Below, piece after piece: positions 15,944 through 24,574 of a stretch of DNA of 31,281 bases (position 1 is the stretch's first letter; the number at the start of each line of letters is the position of its first letter). Source of the stretch: QHXW01 sp035297145. Lineage in GTDB: Bacteria > Acidobacteriota > Terriglobia > Bryobacterales > Bryobacteraceae. A program made the position numbers and the translations under genes. The notes beneath the pieces were generated by a model that was not told the origin of the DNA, ran no database searches, and worked only from the letters and a program-made list of their open reading frames with translations. The stretch lies in contig DATGZN010000012.1 in the NCBI GenBank assembly GCA_035297145.1, forward strand, positions 1 through 31,281, given 5' to 3'.

Positions 15944-18610
15944 CTATTTCTGCAACTGCCGCACCACTGCCGGATCGTCCATGCGCGGCGACGGTTTCGG
16001 GTCGAGTGGATCCCGCGCCTCGGCCGGATCGAACAGGCGGCTATCGATGGGCAGCACCTTATAAGGCGTGAAGTCCGGTGAATACGTGAAGCAATCCGAG
16101 AGGTCCGACGCCGATGCGTCATAAAGATTCAACGGCGGCAGTCCCAGGCTACGGAAAATAGTTTTCAGCAGTCCCGGGAAACTCGAATGCACGTGCGAAA
16201 CATAGTTTCGCTTGAGGTACGGGCCTGCCGCCATCAGTACCGTGCGGTGAGAATCGATGTGGTCCCGACCGCCCTGCGCGTCATCCTCCGTCACGAACAC
16301 CGCCATTTCTTTCCACCATGGCGAGTTGGACAGAAACTCGATGATCCGTCCCAGCGCGTAATCGTTGTCGGCTACGTAGGATGCTTGAAACGGGTAACCG
16401 TCCTCCGGCCGGGCCTTGGCCATGTGGTCGTTCGGCAGGTGAACGTAGATGAACTGCGGGAACGGCTCGCCACCCTTCTCGTATTTCTCCTGAATCTCGT
16501 GAATGAAAGCGTCCGCGCGAAACTGGTCGGGAATATTCATGTTAAACACCGGATACTCGCGCGACGTGTTTTCATAAAGCGGCAACGGCATGGGCACGTT
16601 TGTCAGGAAGCGCCCGCCCGTCGGCTTCTCACCCGGCTCTTCTTCGATTCCAGCCAGCTCAAATCCCTCCCCGAAGTTGCGGAACGTGATGCCGTGACGC
16701 GCCAAATGATGCCAGAGTGTCCCTCCCTCAGGTTGCTCTTCCGGATGTACCGATGAGTTGCTTTCCGCGAACAGCAGCCGCCCAGGCGCGGTCGTCGGCA
16801 ACCGGTAATCTTTTCCGCCGGTATACGCTGCCATGAGCGATGTTTCTGTCCAGATATCCGGGTAAGCATCAACCAGCCAGTGATGCCCATCCACGCTGAC
16901 CTCTGAATCCGCGTAGAAGTTGTCGCTGAACGCCCAGCGTTTCGCGATTTCGTGATGGTTCGGCGTAACGGCTATCTGTTTCAGGCTGAGACGTTCTTTC
17001 CGGCCATACGCGAAGCCATGCATTCCGAACCGCGCTAAGGCAGGCGCACCGGCCACTGGGCTGGCACCCGCCTGCGCCATATCTCCGAAGACTTCGTCGA
17101 AAGTGCGGTTCTCTTTGACGATCAGGACCACATGGCGAATCTCTCGGGGAACCGGCAACGGCGCGCCAGTCTGTGGCCGGAAGCCGTTTGCCTCCATAAC
17201 GATAGCCGTGGATTTTTCGAAGGAGGCCGCATCCGGCACCGGAAACATAGAGATCGACCCCCGGCGCATGACATCCACGAAGCCCTTGTCGCCGGCCAAC
17301 TGCGGGTAAACATTGGGCCCCGTGCCGTGTCCTTTCACATTGGTTACGTAGATGTTGTCTTCTTCAAGCAAAACCCGTGTGGGAAACCAAGCCACAGGAA
17401 TGTGCCCGATCACGCGCAGATCGTGGGTATCGATCACTCCCACCGCGTTGATTCCCGCCTCCGCCACGAAAAGCCATCCCGTCTTTGGTTCGTACGCCAT
17501 CCCAACCGGCATCACACCGCGGTATGCTTCGAGCCCCGGAATACGAATCGCCGCTTCCCCGATGATCGTCCGCGTTTTCGCGTCGATAACGGTCACGGTG
17601 TCATCGTGAGCGTTGGAAACAAATACCCGGTCGCTGGCGGCCAGTACGGCACAGGGGCTGCTACCGCCCTCGATTCCATTACCAAACGGCTTTCCCGTCT
17701 GGATGACAGTTTCGACGCGCGGAGCCGCAGGATCTTCTAAATTCACGACATAGAGCGAGTTCGATTCGCGAACATTCGGATCACCCAAGCCGGGCACGTC
17801 CACTGGACCATGCGCCGTCTCGCGCCGGGCTCCATTAACTGCCTCAGGCGAAGGAAAAGCGAATGCGGGAAACGGTAAACCAGTCTCCTGCGGATGTTTC
17901 CGGTCCGCCCCCGGCACCGGACTGTATTGGAGCATTCCGATGTTGGTGATGTAAGCCGTACGTTTGTCCGGCGAAAGCGCAATGGCAAAAGGCAGGCGGC
18001 CCACCGGCAGCGAAGCCAGCACTTGGCCCTTGTGTGTGTCGATGGTCACCAAGCGGAAATTCGCCTGATCGAGCACATAAAGCAGCTCGCGCCCGGCGTC
18101 GAAAGCCAGGTCGCCCGAGTAGCTATCGGAAAACCCGTTCTGGTTCAGATCGAACAGCTTGCGGCGGTCCCCTGTGGAGAGATCCATCAAACGCACCCGT
18201 CCCGAATTTCCTTCTGAAACGTAGACCGCGCGATTTCCGGAAAATGCGACTCCCATGAAGACGCTTCGCCACTGCTCCTGCTCTTCCCGGTCCGTTCCGG
18301 TGGGACGCTTTATGGACGCCACGAAGTTCCGCGTTACCACTGCTTTCTTGTCGAGTTCAATTACTGTCACGGAGAAGCGCTCTGGCCCGCTATTAACGGA
18401 TACAAGCGTCGTATGGTCGGGACTGATCGCCAGGCCGTATGGGCCAGGGCCGGTGACGAACTGCCGGCCCGCAGGCACAATCACACGTCCGCCAGGAAGA
18501 ATGCTGGGTAATCCGTGCCGGGCGATTGCAGGCTTCGTTCCCGCCGGTGCACTGTAGTCGGCGGCACAGGCGCACAATGCGAAGAAAGTGGAAAGCCAGA
18601 GCAGCTTCAT
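15944..18610 (-). CDS. Secreted YncE-like beta-propeller / phosphoesterase fusion
   Basis: An 888-residue protein with a signal peptide (about 1-17, LLWLSTFFALCACA). Residues about 50-480 are a YVTN/YncE-like seven-bladed propeller (PYGLAISPDHTTLVSVN, LPFAIALSPDKRTAYITN, DRVFVSNAHDDTVTVID, GWLFVAEAGINAVGVID). Residues about 495-860 are a phosphoesterase domain of the phospholipase C/acid phosphatase type: VVLIVKENRTFDEVFGD near 500 (Glu-Asn metal site), SEVSVDGHHWL near 570, LPNDHMAKARPED, and VTEDDAQGGRDHIDSHRT near 775. This fusion is common in Acidobacteria. Known relatives cleave phosphate esters, often phospholipids or teichoic-type polymers; the substrate here is unknown. It acts in the periplasm or outside. 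ATG 18610 begins a good signal peptide. Monocistronic and convergent with malQ. Confidence 0.88.
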   Translation of the reverse strand: MKLLWLSTFFALCACAADYSAPAGTKPAIARHGLPSILPGGRVIVPAGRQFVTGPGPYGLAISPDHTTLVSVNSGPERFSVTVIELDKKAVVTRNFVASIKRPTGTDREEQEQWRSVFMGVAFSGNRAVYVSEGNSGRVRLMDLSTGDRRKLFDLNQNGFSDSYSGDLAFDAGRELLYVLDQANFRLVTIDTHKGQVLASLPVGRLPFAIALSPDKRTAYITNIGMLQYSPVPGADRKHPQETGLPFPAFAFPSPEAVNGARRETAHGPVDVPGLGDPNVRESNSLYVVNLEDPAAPRVETVIQTGKPFGNGIEGGSSPCAVLAASDRVFVSNAHDDTVTVIDAKTRTIIGEAAIRIPGLEAYRGVMPVGMAYEPKTGWLFVAEAGINAVGVIDTHDLRVIGHIPVAWFPTRVLLEEDNIYVTNVKGHGTGPNVYPQLAGDKGFVDVMRRGSISMFPVPDAASFEKSTAIVMEANGFRPQTGAPLPVPREIRHVVLIVKENRTFDEVFGDMAQAGASPVAGAPALARFGMHGFAYGRKERLSLKQIAVTPNHHEIAKRWAFSDNFYADSEVSVDGHHWLVDAYPDIWTETSLMAAYTGGKDYRLPTTAPGRLLFAESNSSVHPEEQPEGGTLWHHLARHGITFRNFGEGFELAGIEEEPGEKPTGGRFLTNVPMPLPLYENTSREYPVFNMNIPDQFRADAFIHEIQEKYEKGGEPFPQFIYVHLPNDHMAKARPEDGYPFQASYVADNDYALGRIIEFLSNSPWWKEMAVFVTEDDAQGGRDHIDSHRTVLMAAGPYLKRNYVSHVHSSFPGLLKTIFRSLGLPPLNLYDASASDLSDCFTYSPDFTPYKVLPIDSRLFDPAEARDPLDPKPSPRMDDPAVVRQLQK

Positions 18611-18824
18611 GTGCGGTCCTGAATCTAGTCAGCTTAGCAGCGGTGTCGAAAGGCCGTCTCGACAGTGTAAAAACGGGGGTGATACCTGCGCGAATCTTGC
18701 ACTCAGGACTTTGCCCGTCTGAGCAAGTTTGGAAAAAAGAAACCGGCTAATCCACCAGGGATGTGGTACTTGCCTGTAATTAGGCCGAAAATCGTTGCCT
18801 TTTGCTTTAAGAAGGCGTAAGATT

Positions 18825-18840
18825 TGGCACATTACCTGCT
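18825..18840 (+). promoter_or_regulatory. Sigma-54 (RpoN)-like -24/-12 promoter
   Basis: TGGCAC at 18825-18830 and CTGCT at 18836-18840 reproduce the TGGCAC-N5-TTGCW consensus with the essential GG and GC doublets 12 bases apart; the only mismatch in the two core boxes is C for T at the start of the -12 box. Transcription would start near 18851, leaving about 110 bases of leader before the Crp/Fnr start. The inverted repeat at 18702-18723 lies about 130-150 bases upstream of that point, a usual place for an enhancer-binding activator. Confidence 0.45.
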
Positions 18841-18845
18841 TTGCT

Positions 18846-18864
18846 GCCGGGAGTAGGTCCCGGC
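18846..18864 (+). repeat. Perfect 7-bp hairpin at the predicted sigma-54 start site
   Basis: GCCGGGA (18846-18852) pairs with TCCCGGC (18858-18864) around a 5-base loop. No T-run follows, so it is not a classical terminator. It straddles the predicted transcription start and may be an operator or a stabilising 5' structure of the transcript. Confidence 0.35.
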
Positions 18865-18960
18865 TGGTGAAGCTCAGCGACACGGGCTGCGTCGATACTT
18901 TGCCGGGCGCTCGTTGGGAGGCCGCCCACCCGCGGTGGCGGCGCTAAAATGGAGAATGCG

Positions 18961-19641
18961 ATGGTAACCAGCCCTACCGTAGCTATACCGCAAAAGCAAT
19001 TGGAAGATCCGCTGGCGCACTTACCTTGCTCCAGCATCCTGGAATACAGGAAAGGCCAGGTCATTTATGGCCAGGATCAGCCGTCCAGCAACATTTACCT
19101 CGTCATCGACGGCAAAGTGAAGGTTTGCCGTCTGGCGGATGACGGGCGCCAAGTAGTGGTAGACATCTACCAAACCGATGAGTTTTTTGGGGAATCCGCC
19201 TTCCTCAGCTCGATCCCACGTGATGAGCAGGCCGTGGCGATCGAGAACACCAAAGCCATGACCTGGAGCACGAGCGAGATCGAGGACCTGGTGGCACGGC
19301 GTCCTCGCCTGGCAATCGCCCTCCTGCAAATCCTGGCCCAGCGCTCACGGGAATACGGACATCGGATCGAGAGCTTTTCGGTAGACAATATCGCGCGGCG
19401 TCTAGCGCGTACCCTGATCCGATTCTCGCAGCGACTGGGTCAGAACGCGGACGACGGATCGGTGGAGATGATGCCATTCACGCACGAACTGCTGTCGCAA
19501 TACGTAGGCACTTCGCGCGAGATTGTCACGCACTACATGAACCAGTTCCGGCGCCAGGGTTACTTGCGTTACTCGCGCAAGGGGATCACGCTCTATCGCG
19601 ATGCGCTCAAGGAATGGCTCCGGCAGCCAGCCGGTTCTTAA
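18961..19641 (+). CDS. Crp/Fnr family transcriptional regulator
   Basis: A 226-residue regulator. The N-terminal half is a cyclic-nucleotide-binding beta-roll (ILEYRKGQVIYGQDQPSSN, IYLVIDGKVKVCRLADDG, FFGESAFLSSIPRDEQAVAI), then a long dimer helix, then a winged helix-turn-helix with FTHELLSQYVGTSREIVTHY as the DNA-reading part. The phosphate-binding segment FGES...RDEQAVA resembles the CRP pattern FGEL...R-a-vrA, so an effector is possible, but the Arg is shifted and cAMP binding is uncertain. The four-Cys iron-sulphur pattern of FNR is absent. ATG 18961 is preferred because GGAG (18951-18954) lies six bases upstream; an ATG at 18949 would add four residues and overlaps the -10-like TAAAAT. 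The SDR gene follows 38 bp downstream. Confidence 0.88.
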   Translation: MVTSPTVAIPQKQLEDPLAHLPCSSILEYRKGQVIYGQDQPSSNIYLVIDGKVKVCRLADDGRQVVVDIYQTDEFFGESAFLSSIPRDEQAVAIENTKAMTWSTSEIEDLVARRPRLAIALLQILAQRSREYGHRIESFSVDNIARRLARTLIRFSQRLGQNADDGSVEMMPFTHELLSQYVGTSREIVTHYMNQFRRQGYLRYSRKGITLYRDALKEWLRQPAGS

Positions 19642-19666
19642 TCAGCGCGGTGCACCCCGATCCATT

Positions 19667-19672
19667 TATACT
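19667..19672 (+). promoter_or_regulatory. Possible -10 element just before the SDR gene
   Basis: TATACT ends 7 bases before the GTG start at 19680, which would make the transcript nearly leaderless. No clear -35 is seen. The gene could equally be read through from the Crp/Fnr gene 38 bp upstream. Confidence 0.3.
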
Positions 19673-19679
19673 CTAAGGC

Positions 19680-20444
19680 GTGGACCGGGAACTCACAGGA
19701 AAAACCGCGCTCGTGACGGGCGCTTCACGCGGTATCGGCGCCGCGACCGCTCTTGCTTTAGCCAATAATGGCGCCAGCCGCCTGATTCTGCACTACAACT
19801 CGCACCGGCCCGGCATTGACGCCGTCATAGCCGCAGTCGAGCGAGCGGGAGTTGAAGCCGCCGCGATTCAAGCGGATCTCGGCACCTCCGCGGGCGTCGA
19901 ATCCTTTCTCCAAAGCCTGAAGGCCACCGGAGCAGGCGTCGACATTCTAGTGAACAATGCGGGGTCGCTGGTCCAGCGGGCGAAACTCGCCGATTTCACG
20001 CCGGAACTGTTCGACCGTGTGATCACCTTGAACGTCAAGAGCGCCTGGTTCATCGCGCAGGCTGTAGCTCCGCACATGATCGCCCGCAAAAGCGGATTCA
20101 TTGTGAATGTCAGCTCAATTGCCGCCCGCAACGGCGGCGGCATCGGCGCCACCGTCTACGCCGCGGCCAAGGCGGCAGTAGCGGCCATGACCAAGGGCAT
20201 GATGAAGGAGCTGGCTCCGTGCGGCATTCGGGTCAACGCGGTTTCGCCTGGAACAGTGGATAACAATTTCCACGCCCAATTCTCCACGCGCCATATTCTG
20301 GACGCGGTTGTGGCGGCCACACCAGCGGGCACGCTGGGAACCAACGAAGAAGTGGCCGACACGATCGTGTTTCTATGCTCACCGGCCGCTCGCTACATCC
20401 ACGGCCAGACCATCGAGATCAACGGCGGGATGTTTACGGTTTAG
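19680..20444 (+). CDS. Short-chain dehydrogenase/reductase (classical SDR)
   Basis: A 254-residue cytoplasmic NAD(P)-dependent oxidoreductase of the FabG-like classical SDR group. The cofactor motif is TGASRGIG (13-20), the structural motif NNAG (92-95), and the catalytic set is Asn118 (TLNVKSAW), Ser145/146 (VNVSSIAAR), Tyr160 and Lys164 (VYAAAK). The C-terminal phrases RVNAVSPGTVDNNFH and GQTIEINGGMFTV are standard. The short turn after the second strand (HYNSHRPG) has no Asp in the NAD-selecting position, which leans to NADP, but this is weak. GTG 19680 gives a normal N-terminus; the ribosome binding site is only AAGG. It is possibly cotranscribed with the Crp/Fnr gene. Substrate unknown. 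Confidence 0.9.
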   Translation: MDRELTGKTALVTGASRGIGAATALALANNGASRLILHYNSHRPGIDAVIAAVERAGVEAAAIQADLGTSAGVESFLQSLKATGAGVDILVNNAGSLVQRAKLADFTPELFDRVITLNVKSAWFIAQAVAPHMIARKSGFIVNVSSIAARNGGGIGATVYAAAKAAVAAMTKGMMKELAPCGIRVNAVSPGTVDNNFHAQFSTRHILDAVVAATPAGTLGTNEEVADTIVFLCSPAARYIHGQTIEINGGMFTV

Positions 20445-20657
20445 TGAAGTAGAGCTGCCCGCACCGGCGAAGTTCGGTTTGCGGTTTGGCGACTTTACGC
20501 TCATGTGGCTTCCGTGGACGGCGTTTCCCGGGATGTATCCGAAGGAAAAGAACAACCGCTTCCCAGCATTCTCCGAGTGCCGCGTGATTTGGCCAAAGCC
20601 TTCAACTCCGCGAGATGGCGATAAACCGCCGAACTGACAGCGAAACACAGCGATCAC
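20445..20657 (+). other. Short spacer between SDR and restriction-modification operon
   Basis: A plus-strand frame continues across this 213-bp spacer in a different frame from the SDR gene (LMWLPWTAFPGMYPKEKN is its most protein-like part) and stops near 20635. It has no start or recognised relative of its own and may be a remnant. No terminator hairpin is evident between the two convergent genes. Confidence 0.25.
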
Positions 20658-21410
20658 TTACGAACATCGATGCCAGAGGTGATACACGGTAATATCGGTT
20701 GCCAAGCCTTTGCCATCGGGCCATGGGAAATCGCGACGGTGCTGGGTGACATGGACGGCCTCTGCTTCGGCACAGGGTGCGGCAGCAGGCCCTGGGCAGA
20801 CTTCGAGTGGCCGGACAATTCCGAGTGCCGCTCTTCGGTTGGATGCGGCCATCGCAGGAGTCAGGTGCTCCGCGATGGTTCTGCCATTGCGGACATAAGC
20901 CAGCATCATGGCATCCTGCATCGCCCACGCATAATCGCCATTCACAAATCTGATCAGACCGTCGTCGCAATACGCGGTCCCGGCAGCATGGCCTGCATCA
21001 ACTGGTTTGCACTCCACAAAGAGAGCATCATGGGATGAAACCACGGGACGCCGTTCCGCGCCCGCATCGCGGAGCTTGAATGACAAATCCGGCGTTTTCG
21101 CCAACTTTTGGCCGTTGTAGTTCGTGACTTGAGCATGCCGCACAACATGCTCATAAAAGGTGGAGTTGAACCCGCCGATTTCACCGGTTTGGCGGAGGTC
21201 GTTCTCAAGTACATTGAAGAGCTGTTCTGTGACGCTATCTTCCCGTTCAGTGGCTAACGGAAAACCGCGATCTCGGAGCTTAGCGAATGCCCTCAACAGG
21301 ACACGTCGAAGATGGAGAATGACTGGCAATCCGATCCGCGGATGGGGGAGGTCATATTGGTCCGGTCGAACGCCGAGCGTGAAGAATCCAGCAGTCCCTT
21401 GCGCTCTCAC
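20658..21410 (-). CDS. Putative restriction endonuclease, PD-(D/E)XK type
   Basis: A 250-residue protein. The nuclease core is visible as Asp108 in KTPDLSFKLRD and Glu133-Cys-Lys135 in ALFVECKPVD, spaced 24 residues apart, the PD-(D/E)XK pattern with ECK as the second half. A helix-rich N-terminus (HLRRVLLRAFAKLRD, SVTEQLFNVLENDL) and the segment LIRFVNGDYAWAMQDAMMLAYV follow the arrangement of small type II enzymes. The GTG start at 21410 overlaps the methyltransferase stop as GTGA, with GCGGAGC about ten bases upstream, so translation is probably coupled and the methylase is made first. The frame is open further upstream but only inside the methylase gene. DNA cleavage is inferred from the motif and context; the recognition site is unknown. 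Confidence 0.75.
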   Translation of the reverse strand: MRAQGTAGFFTLGVRPDQYDLPHPRIGLPVILHLRRVLLRAFAKLRDRGFPLATEREDSVTEQLFNVLENDLRQTGEIGGFNSTFYEHVVRHAQVTNYNGQKLAKTPDLSFKLRDAGAERRPVVSSHDALFVECKPVDAGHAAGTAYCDDGLIRFVNGDYAWAMQDAMMLAYVRNGRTIAEHLTPAMAASNRRAALGIVRPLEVCPGPAAAPCAEAEAVHVTQHRRDFPWPDGKGLATDITVYHLWHRCS

Positions 21411-24400
21411 GCATGCTCCGCAAGCCCGCACGCGCCCAGTCGTTCGCGGATAATGTGTTGTGCGCAGAGTCGAGCGCGGGTTACTGTCCACCAGCGGCGC
21501 TGATTCAAGAGACCTATCAGAATCCCGCTTTTACCCGGGGCATGGACAATTATGCGGCTGCAACCACGTTGGTTCGCCACCTCCATCGCCTTCCGTATCA
21601 GTGCGGGACTGATTGGAACCGAGGTGTTCTCGCGACCGACAGAAAGGAAGAACCACGACTCATGCCAATTGCCCGGCTGAAACTCCGCCTCGATCACTGC
21701 GGCATGCTCGCCGCACACGTCGAAATACGGTTCTAATTCGTTACGCAAAGCATTTATGAAAGGTTCGCGGGTTTGGCTTGTCGTCCTTTCCAGTGCCGCT
21801 TTTCCCGCCTTCCGATAGGAGGCTGCGGAGAAGAGGGTGTCCTCGGCGACCTGGACATCGGCTGGATCGAGACCATACAGCCGGAAAATAAACTCGTTTA
21901 AGTCCGTCCGCGGTCCAGCGGCGTCGTGTTGTAGTCGCTGCGAGAGGCGACGAATGGTTGTCTTGGTTGTAGCGGGCAGATCGGAAATGTCCGGGAACGG
22001 AAGCGCGTCGAATTCTCGCTTGTTGAACATTTGTCGATCGAATCCGCTCTGGCTGCTGGTCATCAAGCAGAAATAGTCGAAAAGAGTGGAGTGCGCCAGC
22101 AGATGGATCAGCGCAGCGAGGGTCTCCGCATCCGGGTGACCAGCGCAGGAATAGCCGTAGTAGATTTGGGAGAAGGCAACCGGGTGATCCGAAACATAGG
22201 CACGTGGTGCTCTAGGGTCATCGCCCGGAGACTTAGCGATGATGACCAGTGGGGATTGATAGAGATCCTTTCGACGGGGCATATTAGCGCTACTTTGCCC
22301 TTTGGAATTCTTACCGAACAATTCTCCATACGTCTTTGCTTTAGTGGGTTCGAGCAGAACCTCCGTAGGTGGCCCAAACACGGGAAGATCGCCAAGGAAA
22401 CTCACGAATTTTTGAACTAGGCCGGGGGAACGGTTAAACCCTTGCCCGGTCTTAGCGCCTTCCTTGTCCCATTCAGCCCATCGGCTCGCCAACGTTTGGT
22501 TGTTGGTCCCCGAAAGAGTCTCCATCAACTGAACATCCAACCAGGTCCCGAATGCTAGCGTCTTAAGAATCCACGGCTGTTTCTCGATTCGCTCGACGCT
22601 GAGGGGTTGGGCTGCGTCATAATCGATCCGGAAGCGTGCGTGTCCGTTCAGTTCGGGCTCATTGACGGGTGCTGCGTAGTAGAAGCGGTGGTCGGGACCG
22701 GATTTCTTGTTGCGAGCGAAGAAGATACAGAACGGGAACTTTACGTCCTTCCAAACTGCTGACCACCGGAGATCTGCTCCATTGATCAGACCGGTCACTT
22801 CGACGCTTTTCAGGACTGCACGCCATGCTTCGAAACCTTTGCCTGAAGTCCTCCCAAAAAGTCTCGCCGGCATGGCCAAAGCGATGACTCCACCTTCCTT
22901 CGCCCATTGCATCGCCCGCCACAAGAACGGCAAGTCGGGATTTTTGTCTGGGTTTTGGTATCCTGCCGCGATATCCCCCAATCCGCGATCGACAAGTACT
23001 CGCTGCCCAAGCGCGCTGAAAACCTTATTCAACTCATCAGTCGCCGACTTTTTGCTCTTTTCTTCGCCGCCGCTATCGCGGTCATCCTTGTTGTCGCGTA
23101 ATCGTGTCCATGGCGGATTGCCAATTACAATATCGAAGTTGCAGTCGAAGTCTTTAGAAACTTCCGGACCGAGACTGCCAAGCGGGAACCTGCCGCCCTC
23201 CTCGTCAGCACCGAAGCGATGAAGCACCTCGCCTCGTAGATTGCGCGGGAATTTGAGTGCCTGCGGCGGGCGCGGACTACCGTTGAGTTCGATCGCGGTT
23301 ATGTAGAGTGCCAAGGCTGCGAGTCGCAACGCGGACTCGCTGATGTCAAAGCCCCGAAGTTGGTTGTAAAGAATGCTCTGGATAACCGCAGTCTTTGGCC
23401 GCTGGTCTCCAATCCAATGCTCGCGGACAAGACGACGGAACGCAAGCACCAGGAAAATGCCCGCACCGCATGAGCTGTCGAGAACTCTGGCGCTCGCTTT
23501 CTGTTTGGTGGCAGCGAATGCTTGTTCAACCATCAATCCTGCGATCGTGCGAGGGGTGTAGTGAACACTCGTATCACGCGCCGTCAGCGGGTCGGCGCGA
23601 TGACTAAAACTCTCATACACCTGACTAAGCACACCGACGGGGATGTGGGCGAAGTCGAAGTCGCCCCAGTCAAGTTCAGTCTGGACGGTGTCTCCGGTTG
23701 CGCGCCAACCACGAAGAATTGCGTGGAGGTGAACGAAGACTCGCTTTCCGGCCAGCCGCTCGGTTCGCCTGAAGAAACGAAGATACTCCGCCTCACGAGC
23801 CTCCCGATCGTTGGCAGGAATCGATTCGTCAATGAGGGGAAGGAAGTCGCCGTTAAATGTCGCATCGAGCCATGCAGAGGTTTGCGCAGCCTTGTCTGCG
23901 GAGGAAAAGGCATCTTTCAGTTCGTCCGCTGCCGAACAGATTTCGTCACGCTCGTTCTCCAGTACAATACGACGGTCGATGAGAAAGCGGAAAAACAGAG
24001 CACGACCTGCCATTGACAGCACTTCCAGCGCTTCCAGCTTGCCTTTGCCTTCTGTCGGGACGAACTCGTTCGTCATGCGGGTTAGCAGGTCGAAGATTTT
24101 GTTGAATACGTAGTCGGTGCCATGCAGTCGGTGATTTTCTTCAAAAGTGCCATGGACCAGGCTCTGGAAGAACAGCGGTGCCGTCGGGCTGCGCCCTTCA
24201 ATAATCTTCACTGGCTGCGAATCCAGGGGTTCCTGAAAGCTAATCGGGAATATCTCTAGGGAGCCGGATCGTAGAACGCCAAGCCAAGCGGGATCGCTGC
24301 GATTTGCGAGCTGCCTACGCGCCGCGGCCAATGAAGCGACGTCGCTCCTCACATCGCTGCTCGTCGCGTCCACGAGATAGAGCAATGCCGCCCCTTGATG

Positions 24401-24574
24401 CTCGGCGACCGCGCTCAGTACCGGTATGTGGTTGCTTTGCTTCGGTAGCAAGTCAAGGTAGTCAAGCTGTTCTGCTGAAGTGAGTTTTTCGTCAAGCCTA
24501 ATGACAGCTGAACAGCCGTAGGCTGCCAGGCGCTGGCTCAGCGGCAGGGAGGAATTGGGAGGTGTGGACGCCAT
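21407..24574 (-). CDS. N6-adenine DNA methyltransferase of a type II (Eco57I-like) restriction-modification system
   Basis: A 1055-residue protein. Residues 1-330 are a long N-terminal region (about 150-330 helical, with FFRFLIDRRIVLENERDEI). The SAM-binding motif I is VLDSSCGAGIFLVLAFRR near residue 365, and the catalytic motif IV is FDIVIGNPPWTRLRD near 485, the NPPW form of gamma-class adenine methylases. Residues about 690-900 (GYSCAGHPDAETLAALIHLL, MFNKREFDALPFPDI) look like the target-recognition part of Eco57I/type IIG-like enzymes. A further ~130-residue tail (IIVHAPGKSGILIGLLNQRR at the end) is unassigned. It lacks an obvious nuclease motif of its own; the nuclease is the next gene. 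ATG 24574 shares one base with the repressor stop (TAATG), a coupled start. Two hand-counted 60-base lines gave 28/60 and 29/60 G+C, lower than in neighbouring genes. Confidence 0.88.
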   Translation of the reverse strand: MASTPPNSSLPLSQRLAAYGCSAVIRLDEKLTSAEQLDYLDLLPKQSNHIPVLSAVAEHQGAALLYLVDATSSDVRSDVASLAAARRQLANRSDPAWLGVLRSGSLEIFPISFQEPLDSQPVKIIEGRSPTAPLFFQSLVHGTFEENHRLHGTDYVFNKIFDLLTRMTNEFVPTEGKGKLEALEVLSMAGRALFFRFLIDRRIVLENERDEICSAADELKDAFSSADKAAQTSAWLDATFNGDFLPLIDESIPANDREAREAEYLRFFRRTERLAGKRVFVHLHAILRGWRATGDTVQTELDWGDFDFAHIPVGVLSQVYESFSHRADPLTARDTSVHYTPRTIAGLMVEQAFAATKQKASARVLDSSCGAGIFLVLAFRRLVREHWIGDQRPKTAVIQSILYNQLRGFDISESALRLAALALYITAIELNGSPRPPQALKFPRNLRGEVLHRFGADEEGGRFPLGSLGPEVSKDFDCNFDIVIGNPPWTRLRDNKDDRDSGGEEKSKKSATDELNKVFSALGQRVLVDRGLGDIAAGYQNPDKNPDLPFLWRAMQWAKEGGVIALAMPARLFGRTSGKGFEAWRAVLKSVEVTGLINGADLRWSAVWKDVKFPFCIFFARNKKSGPDHRFYYAAPVNEPELNGHARFRIDYDAAQPLSVERIEKQPWILKTLAFGTWLDVQLMETLSGTNNQTLASRWAEWDKEGAKTGQGFNRSPGLVQKFVSFLGDLPVFGPPTEVLLEPTKAKTYGELFGKNSKGQSSANMPRRKDLYQSPLVIIAKSPGDDPRAPRAYVSDHPVAFSQIYYGYSCAGHPDAETLAALIHLLAHSTLFDYFCLMTSSQSGFDRQMFNKREFDALPFPDISDLPATTKTTIRRLSQRLQHDAAGPRTDLNEFIFRLYGLDPADVQVAEDTLFSAASYRKAGKAALERTTSQTREPFINALRNELEPYFDVCGEHAAVIEAEFQPGNWHESWFFLSVGRENTSVPISPALIRKAMEVANQRGCSRIIVHAPGKSGILIGLLNQRRWWTVTRARLCAQHIIRERLGACGLAEHA

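Larger units (their letters stand above)
18611..18960 (+). other. Regulatory intergenic region between the phosphoesterase and the Crp/Fnr gene
   Basis: No gene is seen in these 350 bases. It holds promoters for two divergent genes. Noted here are an inverted repeat CTCAG-N12-CTGAG (18702-18723), a sigma-54-like -24/-12 element (18825-18840), a 7-bp hairpin (18846-18864) and a -10-like TAAAAT (18945-18950). The region is AT-rich around 18720-18830 compared with the flanking genes. Confidence 0.5.

Noticed and set aside
20445..20637. Plus-strand frame extending beyond the SDR gene
   Set aside because: Different frame from the SDR gene, no start of its own, no recognisable domain; noted only as a possible remnant.
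21407..24574. Single-chain type IIG restriction enzyme or BREX PglX
   Set aside because: No PD-ExK motif was found in its N-terminal region, a separate nuclease gene follows, and no other BREX genes (pglZ, brxC) are present.
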